DNA of 64,000 bases. Source: Desulfospira sp963664655. Lineage in GTDB: Bacteria; Desulfobacterota; Desulfobacteria; Desulfobacterales; Desulfobacteraceae. Positions 45,044 to 53,708 of this stretch are shown here, one piece after another. Within the stretch, counting starts at the first letter, position 1; each line of letters begins with the position of its first letter. Below the pieces are notes generated by a model. The model made no database searches and was not told the DNA's origin. It saw only the letters and a program-made list of their open reading frames with translations. The stretch spans positions 5,022,001 to 5,086,000 of the forward strand of contig OY761554.1 of NCBI GenBank assembly GCA_963664655.2. Reading direction: 5' to 3'. Position numbers and translations under genes: made by a program.

Positions 45044-45216
45044 GAAAGTTTTGATCAGGCTGGTCTTGCCGGTACTGTTCTTGCGCAACAGGGCGTGAAT
45101 TTTTTCAGGCAGGGCCCAAAAATTCAGATCTGCACAATTAATGGTCCGCTTCCCGTGTCCATCACTGGTCAGGCGGGAAACCTCAAATACATTATCCGAC
45201 AATTTTCAATACTCAT
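45044..45216 (-). pseudogene. Remnant of an ABC-transporter ATPase gene
   Basis: A minus-strand fragment reads SDNVFEVSRLTSDG, then LPEKIHALLRKNSTGKTSLI, then KTF, recalling the N-terminus of an ABC ATPase (xxIHALLGxNGxGKTxLIK) with the Walker A glycines damaged. The likely ATG at 45216 (MSIEN) is one frame away from the rest, so a frameshift is also present. The remainder of the ATPase is gone. Confidence 0.55.
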
Positions 45217-45259
45217 TTCAAGTTAGCATCATAACCGGTCCATACATGGCGAACGGTTT

Positions 45260-45311
45260 AAATAAAAGGCGCCGGATCCCCACATAACGGTTTGGCCAAA
45301 GATCCGGCGCC
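45260..45311 (-). terminator. Hairpin terminator downstream of the DUF4198 gene
   Basis: GGCGCCGGATC (45268-45278) and GATCCGGCGCC (45301-45311) form an 11-bp perfect stem with a 22-bp loop. On the minus strand it is followed by TTTTATTTAAA. The distance from the DUF4198 stop is about 110 bp; nothing else is seen in this gap. Confidence 0.65.
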
Positions 45312-45419
45312 ATGCGCACCACCTTTTGCCCGCTGGGACAAAAAGTGAGAAAAATGTCATAAAAATATTACAAAAAACGCTACATTCTGTCCCAGCTCCT
45401 GGCCAAGATACAAGAATGT

Positions 45420-46235
45420 TTACTTCATGTCAACGGCTTTAATCCAGATTACAGCATCCCGTGAACATTCTTTGCCTTTATAGGTTCCTTCGGGGTCCAG
45501 GCCCAGGGCGGCAAAGCCCCACCAGCCGGCCTTAGGGATACCAAAGGTAAATATGCCGTTCTCATCGGCAAAAATGGTCTGGAGAACAAAGGCATCCTGG
45601 GGGGCCTCAACAGCACCTTTCTTGGCAAAGGCCTTTTTGTCCAGATCGGGTTCATGGTTCAGGTATTCAATCTCGATTTCCGCTTTGGATACCGGGTGTC
45701 CTTTGAACAGGCACTGGCCCTGGAACACGTTGCCGGTCCACCGGTCATAGGGTTTGCAGAGGGGAACGATTTCACAATCCATCCCCACCGGCTCCATCCA
45801 GGCACCGGGCTCTCCGCCGACATTGATAATCACCTTGGTGGACTGCTGAATATAGGCGTCTTCTCCAGCTTCATAGTAAGGCGCCGGCACCAGGCAGAAG
45901 ACATGGTCCCCGCCCCTTGCCGTGTATTCGGTTTCAAAGGCGGCCCCTGAATTGGTCAGACTGGTCCAGGTAATGGGTTTAAGGGACCCCAGAAGATCCG
46001 TCTTTTTGGGTTCATTTTCCCCCCTGGAGCGAACCGCAAAAAATTGTTCAGGCTGTCCCATATCCATAGTATGGCCGGCTTCAAAAGGATGGGAAAATAC
46101 GAGGGCCAGAGGAATTTTTCCACCTTTGACGAGTGCTGCATCAGGGGTATAGATCATCTGAAAGTGGGCAAAGGCCGGGGCAGCCAGGGCCAGGGTGGCC
46201 GCAAATGCGATAACAAAACCAAGTCTTTTCATCAT
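45420..46235 (-). CDS. DUF4198 periplasmic protein, probable nickel/cobalt-uptake component
   Basis: The protein has 271 residues from the ATG pair at 46235, with AAAGGAG 6 bp upstream; a longer frame to 46271 runs into repeat DNA. A signal peptide (LGFVIAFAATLALAAPAFA) is followed directly by His-Phe, a common feature of DUF4198 proteins whose mature N-terminal His can bind metal. The domain starts AHFQMIYTPD and ends with the beta-sandwich TFGIPKAGWWGFAALG. The family is tied to nickel and cobalt transport, which fits the NicO and DUF1007 genes nearby. Confidence 0.8.
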   Translation of the reverse strand: MMKRLGFVIAFAATLALAAPAFAHFQMIYTPDAALVKGGKIPLALVFSHPFEAGHTMDMGQPEQFFAVRSRGENEPKKTDLLGSLKPITWTSLTNSGAAFETEYTARGGDHVFCLVPAPYYEAGEDAYIQQSTKVIINVGGEPGAWMEPVGMDCEIVPLCKPYDRWTGNVFQGQCLFKGHPVSKAEIEIEYLNHEPDLDKKAFAKKGAVEAPQDAFVLQTIFADENGIFTFGIPKAGWWGFAALGLDPEGTYKGKECSRDAVIWIKAVDMK

Positions 46236-46258
46236 TTTTTTCTCCTTTAAATCATCCG

Positions 46259-46444
46259 TTATAACCGTCACGGACGGCTTGGATTATCCAACCAAGCACC
46301 GTCCACAACGAAAAATGAAAGTCTTTTCGGCTTGTTAGTGAGACTTTCTTATAACCGTCACGGACGGCTTGGATTATCCAACCAAGCACCGCCCACAACG
46401 AAAAACGAAAGTCTTTTCAGCCTGTTAGTGAGACTTTCTTATAA
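46259..46444 (+). repeat. Tandem pair of 90-bp repeats
   Basis: Two units are joined at TTATAA (46259, 46349, 46439), with period exactly 90 bp. They fill the space between the DUF4198 gene and the small secreted-protein gene. Confidence 0.92.
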
Positions 46445-46452
46445 AATGTAGA

Positions 46453-46770
46453 CTATTCAGCAATTTCTTTGCCGTTAATTTCAAGGCTGTGTCCTTCTCC
46501 TGCTTCAAAAAACACTGAGTAATCGGCTTCAGGCTTATCAAAGGTATACTCGCTGTCCTGGTTCATCTTTCCTTCAACCAGCACTTTTCCGGCCTTGTCC
46601 TTTACCTTCATGGCAACGCCTGACGCCGAAGATCCGTCTGAAAATCCGCCTTCACAGGTAACGGTCCCGTCTCCGTTGTCATAGCAGGAGCATAGGGGGG
46701 TGTGGGCAAACCCAACTCCGGAAAACATAAAACCAAAAGCAAAAAGAGTAAGCCAAACTTGTTTAAACAT
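46453..46770 (-). CDS. Small secreted protein with a Cys-x-Cys motif near nickel-transport genes
   Basis: The protein has 105 residues from the ATG at 46770 (AAGGAG 7 bp upstream). A signal peptide (VWLTLFAFGFMFSGVGFA) precedes HTPLCSCYDNGDGTVTCEGG, which contains closely spaced cysteines and an N-terminal histidine, then a beta-sandwich-like domain. It may bind metal in the periplasm. Its position between DUF4198 and NicO genes suggests a role in nickel uptake; the family is not one I can name. Confidence 0.65.
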   Translation of the reverse strand: MFKQVWLTLFAFGFMFSGVGFAHTPLCSCYDNGDGTVTCEGGFSDGSSASGVAMKVKDKAGKVLVEGKMNQDSEYTFDKPEADYSVFFEAGEGHSLEINGKEIAE

Positions 46771-46973
46771 GATCAATCTCCTTATTGTATAAAATTCATT
46801 CATCGGTTTAATTCAACAGAACTATTAGCAATTCCTTATTTGAAAAAAACCACAATTTATGTTGAATAATATTATAAAGTGAAACCTTAACTTTATTATT
46901 ATGAGAACATCAAATTATAATATAATTCAAAAAAGTTATATAAAACTAATCAAAACATGGGGAACATATATCC

Positions 46974-46991
46974 CATGAAAGGCATTTCATG
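46974..46991. promoter_or_regulatory. Inverted repeat in the promoter region of the small secreted-protein gene
   Basis: CATGAAA-4 bp-TTTCATG, preceded by ATGGG-10 bp-CCCAT (46957-46976), sits in the very AT-rich 273-bp gap between the NicO gene and the small secreted protein. A metal-regulator operator is possible but unproven; it does not match the E. coli NikR consensus. Confidence 0.3.
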
Positions 46992-47043
46992 TCAAGCAAT
47001 TTAAAAAAATTTTATATAGATAAGAAGGCTTGGAAAGGCTTGC

Positions 47044-47949
47044 TTACGTCAGGAGAAACAGGCCGCCCAAAGCGGCCACCAGAACCCCGGCAACCGCCTG
47101 GATAAGGGCTTCCGGGCGTGCCAGCCCCCAGGGCAGGCGGGCGGCCCCGGCCACCAGGGTCTGCCGGCCCATAATGGCAAGAACAACAACTGTTGAAAGG
47201 GTGAAGGCCATGCCGGTGCCAATGGCAGCCCCCAAGGCAATCCCCAGCCCCAGGGCATCCATGGACAGACAGAACAAGGTGGTCATGACCACCCCGGGAC
47301 AGGGGATCAGCCCCATGGCCACAGCGGCGAAAAGCCCGAGAACCGGTTTTTCATCCTTATGTTTTTCATGGGACTTTGCCCTTAGCTGAATAACGGCGTC
47401 CACAAAAAGATATCCCCCCAAGGCCAGGATCAGGGAAAAGCTGACCTGCCGGGTAATCCTTGTAACCTGCTCCAATGAGGCATTTACGGAATAATGAAGA
47501 ACGGCCTTGACCATAATGACCAGCAGCATGCCGGACCCCGCATGGGTAAATGCCAGGATAACGGCAAACAAAACCCCCCGGACCAGCCCGGGCCGGGCCC
47601 CCATCACATAAGAAGCGGCCGCTGCCTTGCCGTGCCCCGGCCCTGCAGAATGGACCACCCCGTAAGCAAGCCCCAGTGCCAGCACCAGGGCGACCGGGCC
47701 GTATTGACCGTTTTCCCGGGCCTTTCGGATGAGCTGGCTCATCTTTTGGCGCAGCTGCTGCTGCCAGCGGACAATGGTCAGGGACAGCCCGGAACCCGGG
47801 CCGGTCCCTTCCTGTTCGGTTTTTACGACAGGGGGTTGCTTCTGGGTAAAGGGATTGGCATACACCCCTGAATCTGTCAGGAGAACACCAAGCATCAGCA
47901 GACCGGCCATCAGACCCATGGCCCCGGCATTAAAAAAGGTTGAATTCAT
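47044..47949 (-). CDS. NicO-family nickel/cobalt transporter
   Basis: The 301-residue inner-membrane protein has about six to seven helices. The metal-binding signature is HSAGPGHGKAAAASYVMG, with a second conserved FTHAGSGMLLVI, both typical of the NicO/RcnA superfamily. A hydrophilic linker separates the two halves. Its ATG overlaps the stop of the DUF1007 gene by 4 bp, so the two are translated together. Uptake versus efflux is not settled by sequence; the DUF1007/DUF4198 company favours uptake, perhaps for hydrogenases. Confidence 0.85.
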   Translation of the reverse strand: MNSTFFNAGAMGLMAGLLMLGVLLTDSGVYANPFTQKQPPVVKTEQEGTGPGSGLSLTIVRWQQQLRQKMSQLIRKARENGQYGPVALVLALGLAYGVVHSAGPGHGKAAAASYVMGARPGLVRGVLFAVILAFTHAGSGMLLVIMVKAVLHYSVNASLEQVTRITRQVSFSLILALGGYLFVDAVIQLRAKSHEKHKDEKPVLGLFAAVAMGLIPCPGVVMTTLFCLSMDALGLGIALGAAIGTGMAFTLSTVVVLAIMGRQTLVAGAARLPWGLARPEALIQAVAGVLVAALGGLFLLT

Positions 47950-48551
47950 GATCCGGCTTTAAAGGTTAAAAACAGGGCATAAGGATTGACCGTGTCATAG
48001 TAAATCAAGGTGTTTCTGTCAATATCGGCTTTTGAAGTAATGGTAAAATTATCCGCATTTTCAAACATCAGATATCCTTTATCCGGAAAATAGATGGCCG
48101 AATAAAACTCCGGGTCATAGGGAGAAATCACAATTTCTTTAGGCGCGGGCATGGCCGTGACATGGCAGGGGATAAAGAACTCATACACCAGGCTGCCCTT
48201 TACCACTTCGGCGTTAAAGTCCTTGATAAACTTAACGGCAAAGGGCTTGCCCTCAATTTTAATATGAATGTAATAATTGTATGAGGCAATATAGGAAAAT
48301 GCCCCTTCCTTAACCGCCGCCACTTCCGTTTGATCCAGGGCACCGTTCCGGTCAAGGTCAAAATCATCCAGGATCATGGTGGAAAACATCTCATCAAAGG
48401 CCCATTTGACCCGGATCCCGGCCAACCCCTTTTGATCAAACACCACATGGGTCTGCTGGGCAATGAACACGTGGGGATGGCACATTCCCGTCCCTGTCCC
48501 GGTCGCCAGCACTATGATCCCGGCCATTACCGCCGTTAAAATCTGTTTCAT
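47946..48551 (-). CDS. DUF1007 periplasmic protein with an EF-hand-like loop
   Basis: The protein has 201 residues from the ATG at 48551; a longer frame to 48695 has no Shine-Dalgarno advantage. A signal peptide ends near GTGMC and is followed at once by HPHVFIAQQTH, a His-rich mature N-terminus typical of DUF1007. The loop DFDLDRNGALDQTE matches the calcium-binding EF-hand pattern DxDxxGxxxxxE. DUF1007 proteins usually accompany NicO transporters, as here, and probably present metal to them. Confidence 0.82.
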   Translation of the reverse strand: MKQILTAVMAGIIVLATGTGTGMCHPHVFIAQQTHVVFDQKGLAGIRVKWAFDEMFSTMILDDFDLDRNGALDQTEVAAVKEGAFSYIASYNYYIHIKIEGKPFAVKFIKDFNAEVVKGSLVYEFFIPCHVTAMPAPKEIVISPYDPEFYSAIYFPDKGYLMFENADNFTITSKADIDRNTLIYYDTVNPYALFLTFKAGS

Positions 48552-48660
48552 CCTCAATCCCCTAAAATTCCTTTCCCGGCCTTTATAATACAGATCAGGG
48601 CTGGTTTTCAAGAATTTGGAAACCGGTTCGGGGAAAAGGGCAAAAAAAGAAAATTTTCTC

Positions 48661-48689
48661 TTGACAGGGTACGACAACGCTTCTATTGT
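48661..48689 (+). promoter_or_regulatory. Probable sigma-70 promoter of the flavodoxin gene
   Basis: TTGACA (48661-48666) and TATTGT (48684-48689) are separated by exactly 17 bp, about 80 bp upstream of the flavodoxin ATG. Confidence 0.6.
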
Positions 48690-48767
48690 TAGCAAAAACT
48701 AAATAATAGAGCTTAACGAAAAAATATTAAATCAACGAGACTTTCAACTTACCAAATGGAGACAAAA

Positions 48768-49211
48768 ATGAGTACCGCTTTAATTGTTTACGGTTCCACC
48801 ACAGGCAACACGGAATTTACCGCAGAAACCATTGAAGGCAGCCTTTCGGACAGCGGTTATAATGTGACCGTCCTCAATGCAGCCAACACCACCCCTTCTG
48901 TTCTCAACGACGAATATGACCTGTATCTTCTGGGCAGTTCCACCTGGGGAGACGATGACATTGAATTCCAGGAAGACTTTGCCCCGTTTTTTGACGACAT
49001 GGGCACGGACATCTCCCTTGAGGGGAAGAAATTTGCCATATTCGGGTGCGGGGACTCCACCTATGAATACTTTTGCGGCGCTGTAGACGCTCTTGAGGAA
49101 CGGGTCCAGAAAATGGGCGCAAAGCTCATTTGTGATGGCCTTAGAATTGACGGCGACCCCGAAGAAGACGAAATCAAAGAATGGGCACAGGACATCATCA
49201 ATGCCGCATAA
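48768..49211 (+). CDS. Flavodoxin
   Basis: The 147-residue cytosolic FMN electron carrier has the phosphate-binding loop VYGSTTGNTEFTAE, the flanking loop GSSTWGDDDIE with the stacking tryptophan, and FGCGDSTYEYFCGAVD with the stacking tyrosine. It is very acidic, as usual for Desulfovibrio-type flavodoxins. The start at 48768 has GGAG 6 bp upstream. It could donate low-potential electrons to the nitrogenase-like or hydrogenase-like enzymes, but nothing in the sequence links them directly. Confidence 0.95.
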   Translation: MSTALIVYGSTTGNTEFTAETIEGSLSDSGYNVTVLNAANTTPSVLNDEYDLYLLGSSTWGDDDIEFQEDFAPFFDDMGTDISLEGKKFAIFGCGDSTYEYFCGAVDALEERVQKMGAKLICDGLRIDGDPEEDEIKEWAQDIINAA

Positions 49212-49590
49212 AAAAAACGATCTTCAAATCAAACGTGCCGGCCGGCATGCCGTTTCTCCCAAGCAGTTTAAGGCCACGCTCAAACTCATCGGCAGCCTGA
49301 ACCGGACCGGTATGGAAAAGGCAAACCGCGGCCGGTTTGAGCAGGCTTTTCCCGATCTTGAGGATGCCCTGGGCCTGTCCCGGGATTTAGGCAAAAAATG
49401 CCTTGAGGCCAAACTGCTCAACAACCTGGGGATACTGTATACCATGAGCGGATCCTGGGACAGGGCCATGATCCATTATGACAAAGCCCTGACCCTTGTT
49501 TTTGACCACTACGGCACTAAGAATTTTCTGTACAAGACGTTACAGAAAAACATCGGCCATATTCTCCATGTGGCCATTCCGTCTGCATAG
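49201..49590 (+). CDS. Small TPR-like protein
   Basis: The 129-residue helical protein has tetratricopeptide-like pairs: ANRGRFEQAFPDLEDALGLS and LEAKLLNNLGILYTMSGSWD followed by RAMIHYDKALTL, i.e. at least two repeats. The basic N-terminus has no membrane segment. It probably mediates protein contact; no partner is evident. Its ATG overlaps the 3' end of the flavodoxin gene by 11 bp, suggesting coupled translation, and a strong terminator follows. Confidence 0.75.
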   Translation: MPHKKNDLQIKRAGRHAVSPKQFKATLKLIGSLNRTGMEKANRGRFEQAFPDLEDALGLSRDLGKKCLEAKLLNNLGILYTMSGSWDRAMIHYDKALTLVFDHYGTKNFLYKTLQKNIGHILHVAIPSA

Positions 49591-49597
49591 CCCTCCA

Positions 49598-49644
49598 GGG
49601 CGGCTCCCGGAAATCTGCTTTCCGGGAGCCGCCCGCCTTTTTTT
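49598..49644 (+). terminator. Strong rho-independent terminator
   Basis: GGGCGGCTCCCGGAAA (49598-49613) pairs perfectly with TTTCCGGGAGCCGCCC (49619-49634), with a 5-bp loop and then a TTTTTTT tract (49638-49644). It ends the flavodoxin-TPR unit. Confidence 0.95.
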
Positions 49645-49688
49645 CAAAGGCGGGGGGCAGACCGAAGGTTATGAATCAACCGTCTAAT

Positions 49689-49716
49689 TTCATCCTTCAT
49701 CCTTCATCCTTCATCC
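49689..49716. repeat. Heptamer array overlapping the VKOR-fusion stop codon
   Basis: Four units of TTCATCC (GGATGAA on the coding strand). The gene's last codons (Lys-Asp-Glu-Gly-stop) are read from the array itself. The same arrangement occurs at 54786-54813. Confidence 0.88.
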
Positions 49717-51193
49717 CTGCCGCCAGGGCCTGATCAATCAAACGGCAAAGTTCTTCAAAAGAGGGGACGCCCACATGGAGTTCCCCGTTGATAATCAGGG
49801 TGGGGGTAGATGTAATGCCGGCCTGGCGGACCCCCTCAAGCTCCTGGTCAAGTTTTTCAAGTTCTTTGGGATCAGCCGTGCATTCGTTGAGCCGGGCCAG
49901 GTCCAGGTTCAATTTCCGGGCATAGGCCAGGGCGTCTTCAAAGGCAGGCTTTTCCCCTGAAAACAGCAGGTCATGAAACTCCCAGAACTTTCCCTGTTCC
50001 CGGGCGCAGCGGGCAGACAGGGCCAGCTTTTTGGCCCCTGCATGGATGCTTTCCAACGGATTATCTTTGAACACCCATTTAATCTGGTCTTTATAGGTTT
50101 CCCGGATCCGTTTGACGGTCTCATGGCCCCTGCGGCAGGCAGGACAAAGATAATCAGACAGTTCAACCACCATCACCGGCGCATGGGAAGGCCCGGTTGA
50201 AGGACATCCCTCAATGACCACGCGGGTCATTGGCAACGGCGGCTTTTCCAGATGGACGGTTACCGGAAAGGTTTGCCTTAACTGCTCACAATGATTCAGA
50301 ATCTCATCGTTTTCTGCAGACAGGATCAGATACTGCCGGATTTTAAGTTTTATCTGCTGCTCACTGCCTGTCCAATTTCCCCAGCGCCGGTATTGTCTGC
50401 TCTGATAATAATATGACACCGTCGCATCATCCGGGGCCTTGGCCTTTGATGTCAGCGCCTTTGTGAGGGCCTCCACCGTTATCCCCTTTTGGGCCGCATC
50501 TTTTTCAAGCAGGATTTCATTGATCCGGTCATCCAGGGCCATTTCTTTCATTCGATAGATCTTGGTCTGCATTTGATAGAGCCTCGTGGTCATGGGCTGT
50601 TCAATCTCTTCTCTGGTAATTTTTTGCCCATCCACCACGGCCAGGATATCTGACGTCGCTTCCAATGCGGCATGATCGGAAACCGCCCCGTAGGGTGACG
50701 CCACCAGGGCATCGGAAAAGACATAAAAGCAGAGTCCCAGGCTCAACATCCACGACAGGCGTTTGGGATCAAAAAATGAAAAAAACAGGATGGCCATCAG
50801 GATAAAATTTACGGCGCAAAGCACACAGACAAATTTCATCTTCACCATAATCACAATCAGAACCGCCTCGACGCCGCATCCGGCCATGACGGCAAAAAAC
50901 AGCCAGGAGGGCCGGATCAGGTATAACAGACCAAGGGCAAGATAATAGGCAATTCCCCACCAGGGAACCGGTATGCCCATCATGGTGTAAGGCACGGTTT
51001 CCCGGCACCCGTCACCGAATGCGCCGCAAAAAGAGGCAATCCATGCCACCCGGGTTTCAAAGGCCGAAAGGATGGCGGCGGCCACCCCGAGGGCAATTAC
51101 AATGCCAATGACTTTTTTAAAAAATGAAGATCTGTCTTTAAAAGGATTTTCCTGTGTGACGATATTGGGTTGATCTGTTTTGGGCTGTGCCAT
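49697..51193 (-). CDS. VKOR-SurA-like-DsbA fusion: membrane disulfide-forming protein
   Basis: The 498-residue protein has an N-terminal vitamin K epoxide reductase domain (about 28-170) with the loop cysteines C56 and C63 and the active CVLC pair (C123, C126). A middle helical region with SurA N-terminal-like sequence (about 190-300) follows. The C-terminal DsbA-like thioredoxin domain has active site CPAC (350-353) and cis-proline TSTPT. It should oxidise periplasmic thiols and pass electrons to quinone. The SurA-like insert is unusual. It lies 110 bp downstream of an ATPase gene on the same strand. Its final residues come from a heptamer repeat. Confidence 0.85.
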   Translation of the reverse strand: MAQPKTDQPNIVTQENPFKDRSSFFKKVIGIVIALGVAAAILSAFETRVAWIASFCGAFGDGCRETVPYTMMGIPVPWWGIAYYLALGLLYLIRPSWLFFAVMAGCGVEAVLIVIMVKMKFVCVLCAVNFILMAILFFSFFDPKRLSWMLSLGLCFYVFSDALVASPYGAVSDHAALEATSDILAVVDGQKITREEIEQPMTTRLYQMQTKIYRMKEMALDDRINEILLEKDAAQKGITVEALTKALTSKAKAPDDATVSYYYQSRQYRRWGNWTGSEQQIKLKIRQYLILSAENDEILNHCEQLRQTFPVTVHLEKPPLPMTRVVIEGCPSTGPSHAPVMVVELSDYLCPACRRGHETVKRIRETYKDQIKWVFKDNPLESIHAGAKKLALSARCAREQGKFWEFHDLLFSGEKPAFEDALAYARKLNLDLARLNECTADPKELEKLDQELEGVRQAGITSTPTLIINGELHVGVPSFEELCRLIDQALAAGMKDEG

Positions 51194-51303
51194 CTTTCTT
51201 TCCCGGTCTGCCTTTAGCGTCTGTTGAATTTTACAGTAAAGGTCATGTATAGAATTGAATGATTAACGGGTCAAGAAAAAAGTTAGCCTGGCTTAATAAC
51301 AAA

Positions 51304-53514
51304 TCAGGGTGGTGGCGGCAATGCCGGGCTGCCGGACAGGGCGGGGCGGGCCGCGTTCACCACGGCGGTCAGGGTGATCAGGTTGTGGATCAGGGCCCCG
51401 GCCAGCGGCGAGATAATGCCGGTGACCATTAAAGAAAGAATCAGAGCATTGGCACCCATGGCAGCGGCATAGCTTTGCTTGATCACGGACAGGGTGTTTT
51501 TGCTTGATTCCAGGGTCCAGGCCAGGCTGGACAGCCCGCCCTGCTGAAGGACGATGCCGGCATACGCCAGGGTCACGTCTTCGCCGGCCTCGCCCACGGC
51601 AAAGCTTAAGTCAGCCCTTGAAAATGCCGGGGTGTCATTGATGCCGTCTCCGGCCATGGCCACCACGGAACCGGGAAAATCAGCTTTTCTTTTTTCGATC
51701 CACCGGGCTTTATCCTCCGGGGACATGCCCCATTTCACCTCATCAAATTTAAGGGTCCTGGCCAGCTCGGTGGTTCCGGCCCGGGTATCGCCGGTGAGCA
51801 GGGCAATGTGGGTGATCCCAGCCTTTCTTAACCGATCCAGGGTCTTAGGGGTGGCATCCTTTCTGATCATGTGGGAGGCATGGATACATCCCAGAAGATG
51901 GCCGTCACAGGCCACAAAGACCAGGCTGCCGGAATCATCGGGGCCGTTATCCCCTGCCCCGTGGCCGTTTTTCAGGATGCCCCGGTCTTTCATAAATTTT
52001 TTGGAGCCGGCCAGAACGGTCCGGCTGCCCGTGGTTCCGGCAACCTGTGCCTTGACCCCGAGGCCCACAAAATATTTTCTGGATTCACAGGCCGGCACAT
52101 CCAGGCCTTTTTCATGGGCCTTCCGGGTAACGGCCCGGCTGATGGGATGGTTCCAGGGCTGGAGCGCGGCAGCGGCAAACCCGAGAATGGTTTCCGGTTT
52201 ATACCGCCGGTCCATCACGTCAATATCCGTCACACTGGATACGGACTCGGTCAGGGTTCCGGTCTTATCCAGGGCCAACGTGTTCACCGTTGCCGCGGTT
52301 TCCACATGAGAGCCGCCTTTGATGAGAATCCCGTTGGCAGCGGCATTGCCCATGGCCGTGGAGATGCCTGTGGATGTGGACAGGCGAAGGACGCAGGGAC
52401 AGGTGACCATAATAGAGGTAATGGCCAGAAACAAGGACCCGCTCATTAAAAAGACAATGGCGGCAAGGCCCAGCGAGACGGGAACCATGGCCTGGGAAAT
52501 GGAAAGGCTGGTCCGGCCCAGTTCTCCCAAGTCGTCCCGGGCCGATTCAATGAGCCGGATAATGGCGGCCATCCGGGTCTGCTCCCCGGTTTTTTCCACG
52601 GTCACCCGGATCTCCCCCTCTTCCACCAGGGTTCCGGCCATGACCGGCATGCCTTCAAGTTTCACCACGGGCAGGCTTTCACCGGTCATGGCCGCCTCGT
52701 TGACCAGGGCAGTGCCTGAAAAAACCGTTCCGTCCACGGGGATGGATGCGCCCTGGCCCAGGACAATGACGTCTCCGGGGACGACATCGGCGATGTCCAC
52801 CTGAACCTGTACCCCGTCCACCAGTTTCCAGACCCGGGTCTGTTTGCCGGTGAGCATATCCCGGACCAGGCGGCCGGTATGGTCCTGGATCCTGGATTCC
52901 ATCCATCCGGACAGGTTGTACAGCCAGGCCACCAGGAGCGCGGTCAGGATATTGCCGGTAAATAAAGAGACATACAGCAGACCCGTAGAGATCAGGCTCA
53001 TGTCCACGCGGCCCGTGGCCTTTACGTTTTCCACGGCCTGGCGCTGGATGGGCCGGGCCAGGTAAAGGGTTAAGAGCCCGGGAATGCTGATGATCCCCCC
53101 GATAAGGGCAGCAGAGGAAAAGATGGGGGCAGCAGCCCGCCGGAGCAGAAGAAAGGAAAGATAAAGCCCGGAAAATAATAAAGTCATGCCGGATACATGG
53201 GACCGGCACAGCTGGGGGTCCTTTTCCGAACCAGACTTAATACTTTTGGAATCTCCCGTACCTTCCATGAGGCCGGTCAGTTTCAGGGAAAGGCCGTTGA
53301 CCAGTTCGATGACCTGCCGGACCGATATATCCCGGTCCGGGTGGACCAGAATCAAAGACCCGGACTTGGACCTCACCTGGACCATGGCCACCCCGTCCAT
53401 CCGGGCCAATTCTTTTTCTGCGGCGTTGCAACAGGCCGGCTGGCCCCGGAAAATCGAAAACTGAATCCGGGTCCGGTATGGTTCCGCCTGCCGAATTTTA
53501 AAACTTAAGGGCAT
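51304..53514 (-). CDS. P1B-type metal ATPase, CPC type, with a non-classical N-terminal HMA-like domain
   Basis: The 736-residue membrane transporter has an N-terminal HMA-like fold where the usual CxxC loop is replaced by vicinal cysteines (RGQPACCN, C28/C29). The actuator motif TGES (277-280), membrane motif CPC (372-374, TCPCVLRL), phosphorylation site DKTGT (D416) and hinge AGDGINDTPAF are intact. The last helices read IHNLITLTAVVNAARPA. The CPC motif allows transition-metal transport, but the RLST sequence after it is atypical for copper pumps (GLAT). With the small proteins nearby it may load metal into a compartment; this is inferred. Confidence 0.88.
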   Translation of the reverse strand: MPLSFKIRQAEPYRTRIQFSIFRGQPACCNAAEKELARMDGVAMVQVRSKSGSLILVHPDRDISVRQVIELVNGLSLKLTGLMEGTGDSKSIKSGSEKDPQLCRSHVSGMTLLFSGLYLSFLLLRRAAAPIFSSAALIGGIISIPGLLTLYLARPIQRQAVENVKATGRVDMSLISTGLLYVSLFTGNILTALLVAWLYNLSGWMESRIQDHTGRLVRDMLTGKQTRVWKLVDGVQVQVDIADVVPGDVIVLGQGASIPVDGTVFSGTALVNEAAMTGESLPVVKLEGMPVMAGTLVEEGEIRVTVEKTGEQTRMAAIIRLIESARDDLGELGRTSLSISQAMVPVSLGLAAIVFLMSGSLFLAITSIMVTCPCVLRLSTSTGISTAMGNAAANGILIKGGSHVETAATVNTLALDKTGTLTESVSSVTDIDVMDRRYKPETILGFAAAALQPWNHPISRAVTRKAHEKGLDVPACESRKYFVGLGVKAQVAGTTGSRTVLAGSKKFMKDRGILKNGHGAGDNGPDDSGSLVFVACDGHLLGCIHASHMIRKDATPKTLDRLRKAGITHIALLTGDTRAGTTELARTLKFDEVKWGMSPEDKARWIEKRKADFPGSVVAMAGDGINDTPAFSRADLSFAVGEAGEDVTLAYAGIVLQQGGLSSLAWTLESSKNTLSVIKQSYAAAMGANALILSLMVTGIISPLAGALIHNLITLTAVVNAARPALSGSPALPPPP

Positions 53515-53549
53515 AATACAAATTCACTATTCCGGTTCAGCCCGGTTGT

Positions 53550-53667
53550 CTGTGGAAAATTTGTTCGAGTGCAAGGCGCAAGCAGGTTTGAAACCGAAAG
53601 CGTACTTTTGTACGTGAGGATTTCAAACCTGTGCAGCAACGCAGCAATCGGGCAGTCTTTTTCACAG
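53550..53667. repeat. Long inverted-repeat element, copy 1
   Basis: CTGTGGAAAA...TTTTTCACAG outer arms surround GTGCAAGGCGC/GCAACGCAGC, CAGGTTTGAAA/TTTCAAACCTG and the apex GCGTACTTTTGTACG. A direct repeat of the element follows at 53709; the two together fill the 320-bp gap between the ATPase start and the small-protein gene. Confidence 0.9.
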
Positions 53668-53708
53668 TTCCTTTCGCCTAACAAAAACTTTGATTCCCGG
53701 TTCAGCCC

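Noticed and set aside
47729..48695. Extended N-terminus of the DUF1007 gene (start at 48695) and antisense frames
   Set aside because: The signal peptide starts at 48551, with AGGGG upstream; the longer form would hide the signal peptide.
51304..53514. Plain copper-exporting CopA
   Set aside because: The N-terminal CxxC metal site is absent and the sequence after CPC (VLRLST) differs from the CopA ALGLAT pattern; the neighbours point elsewhere.
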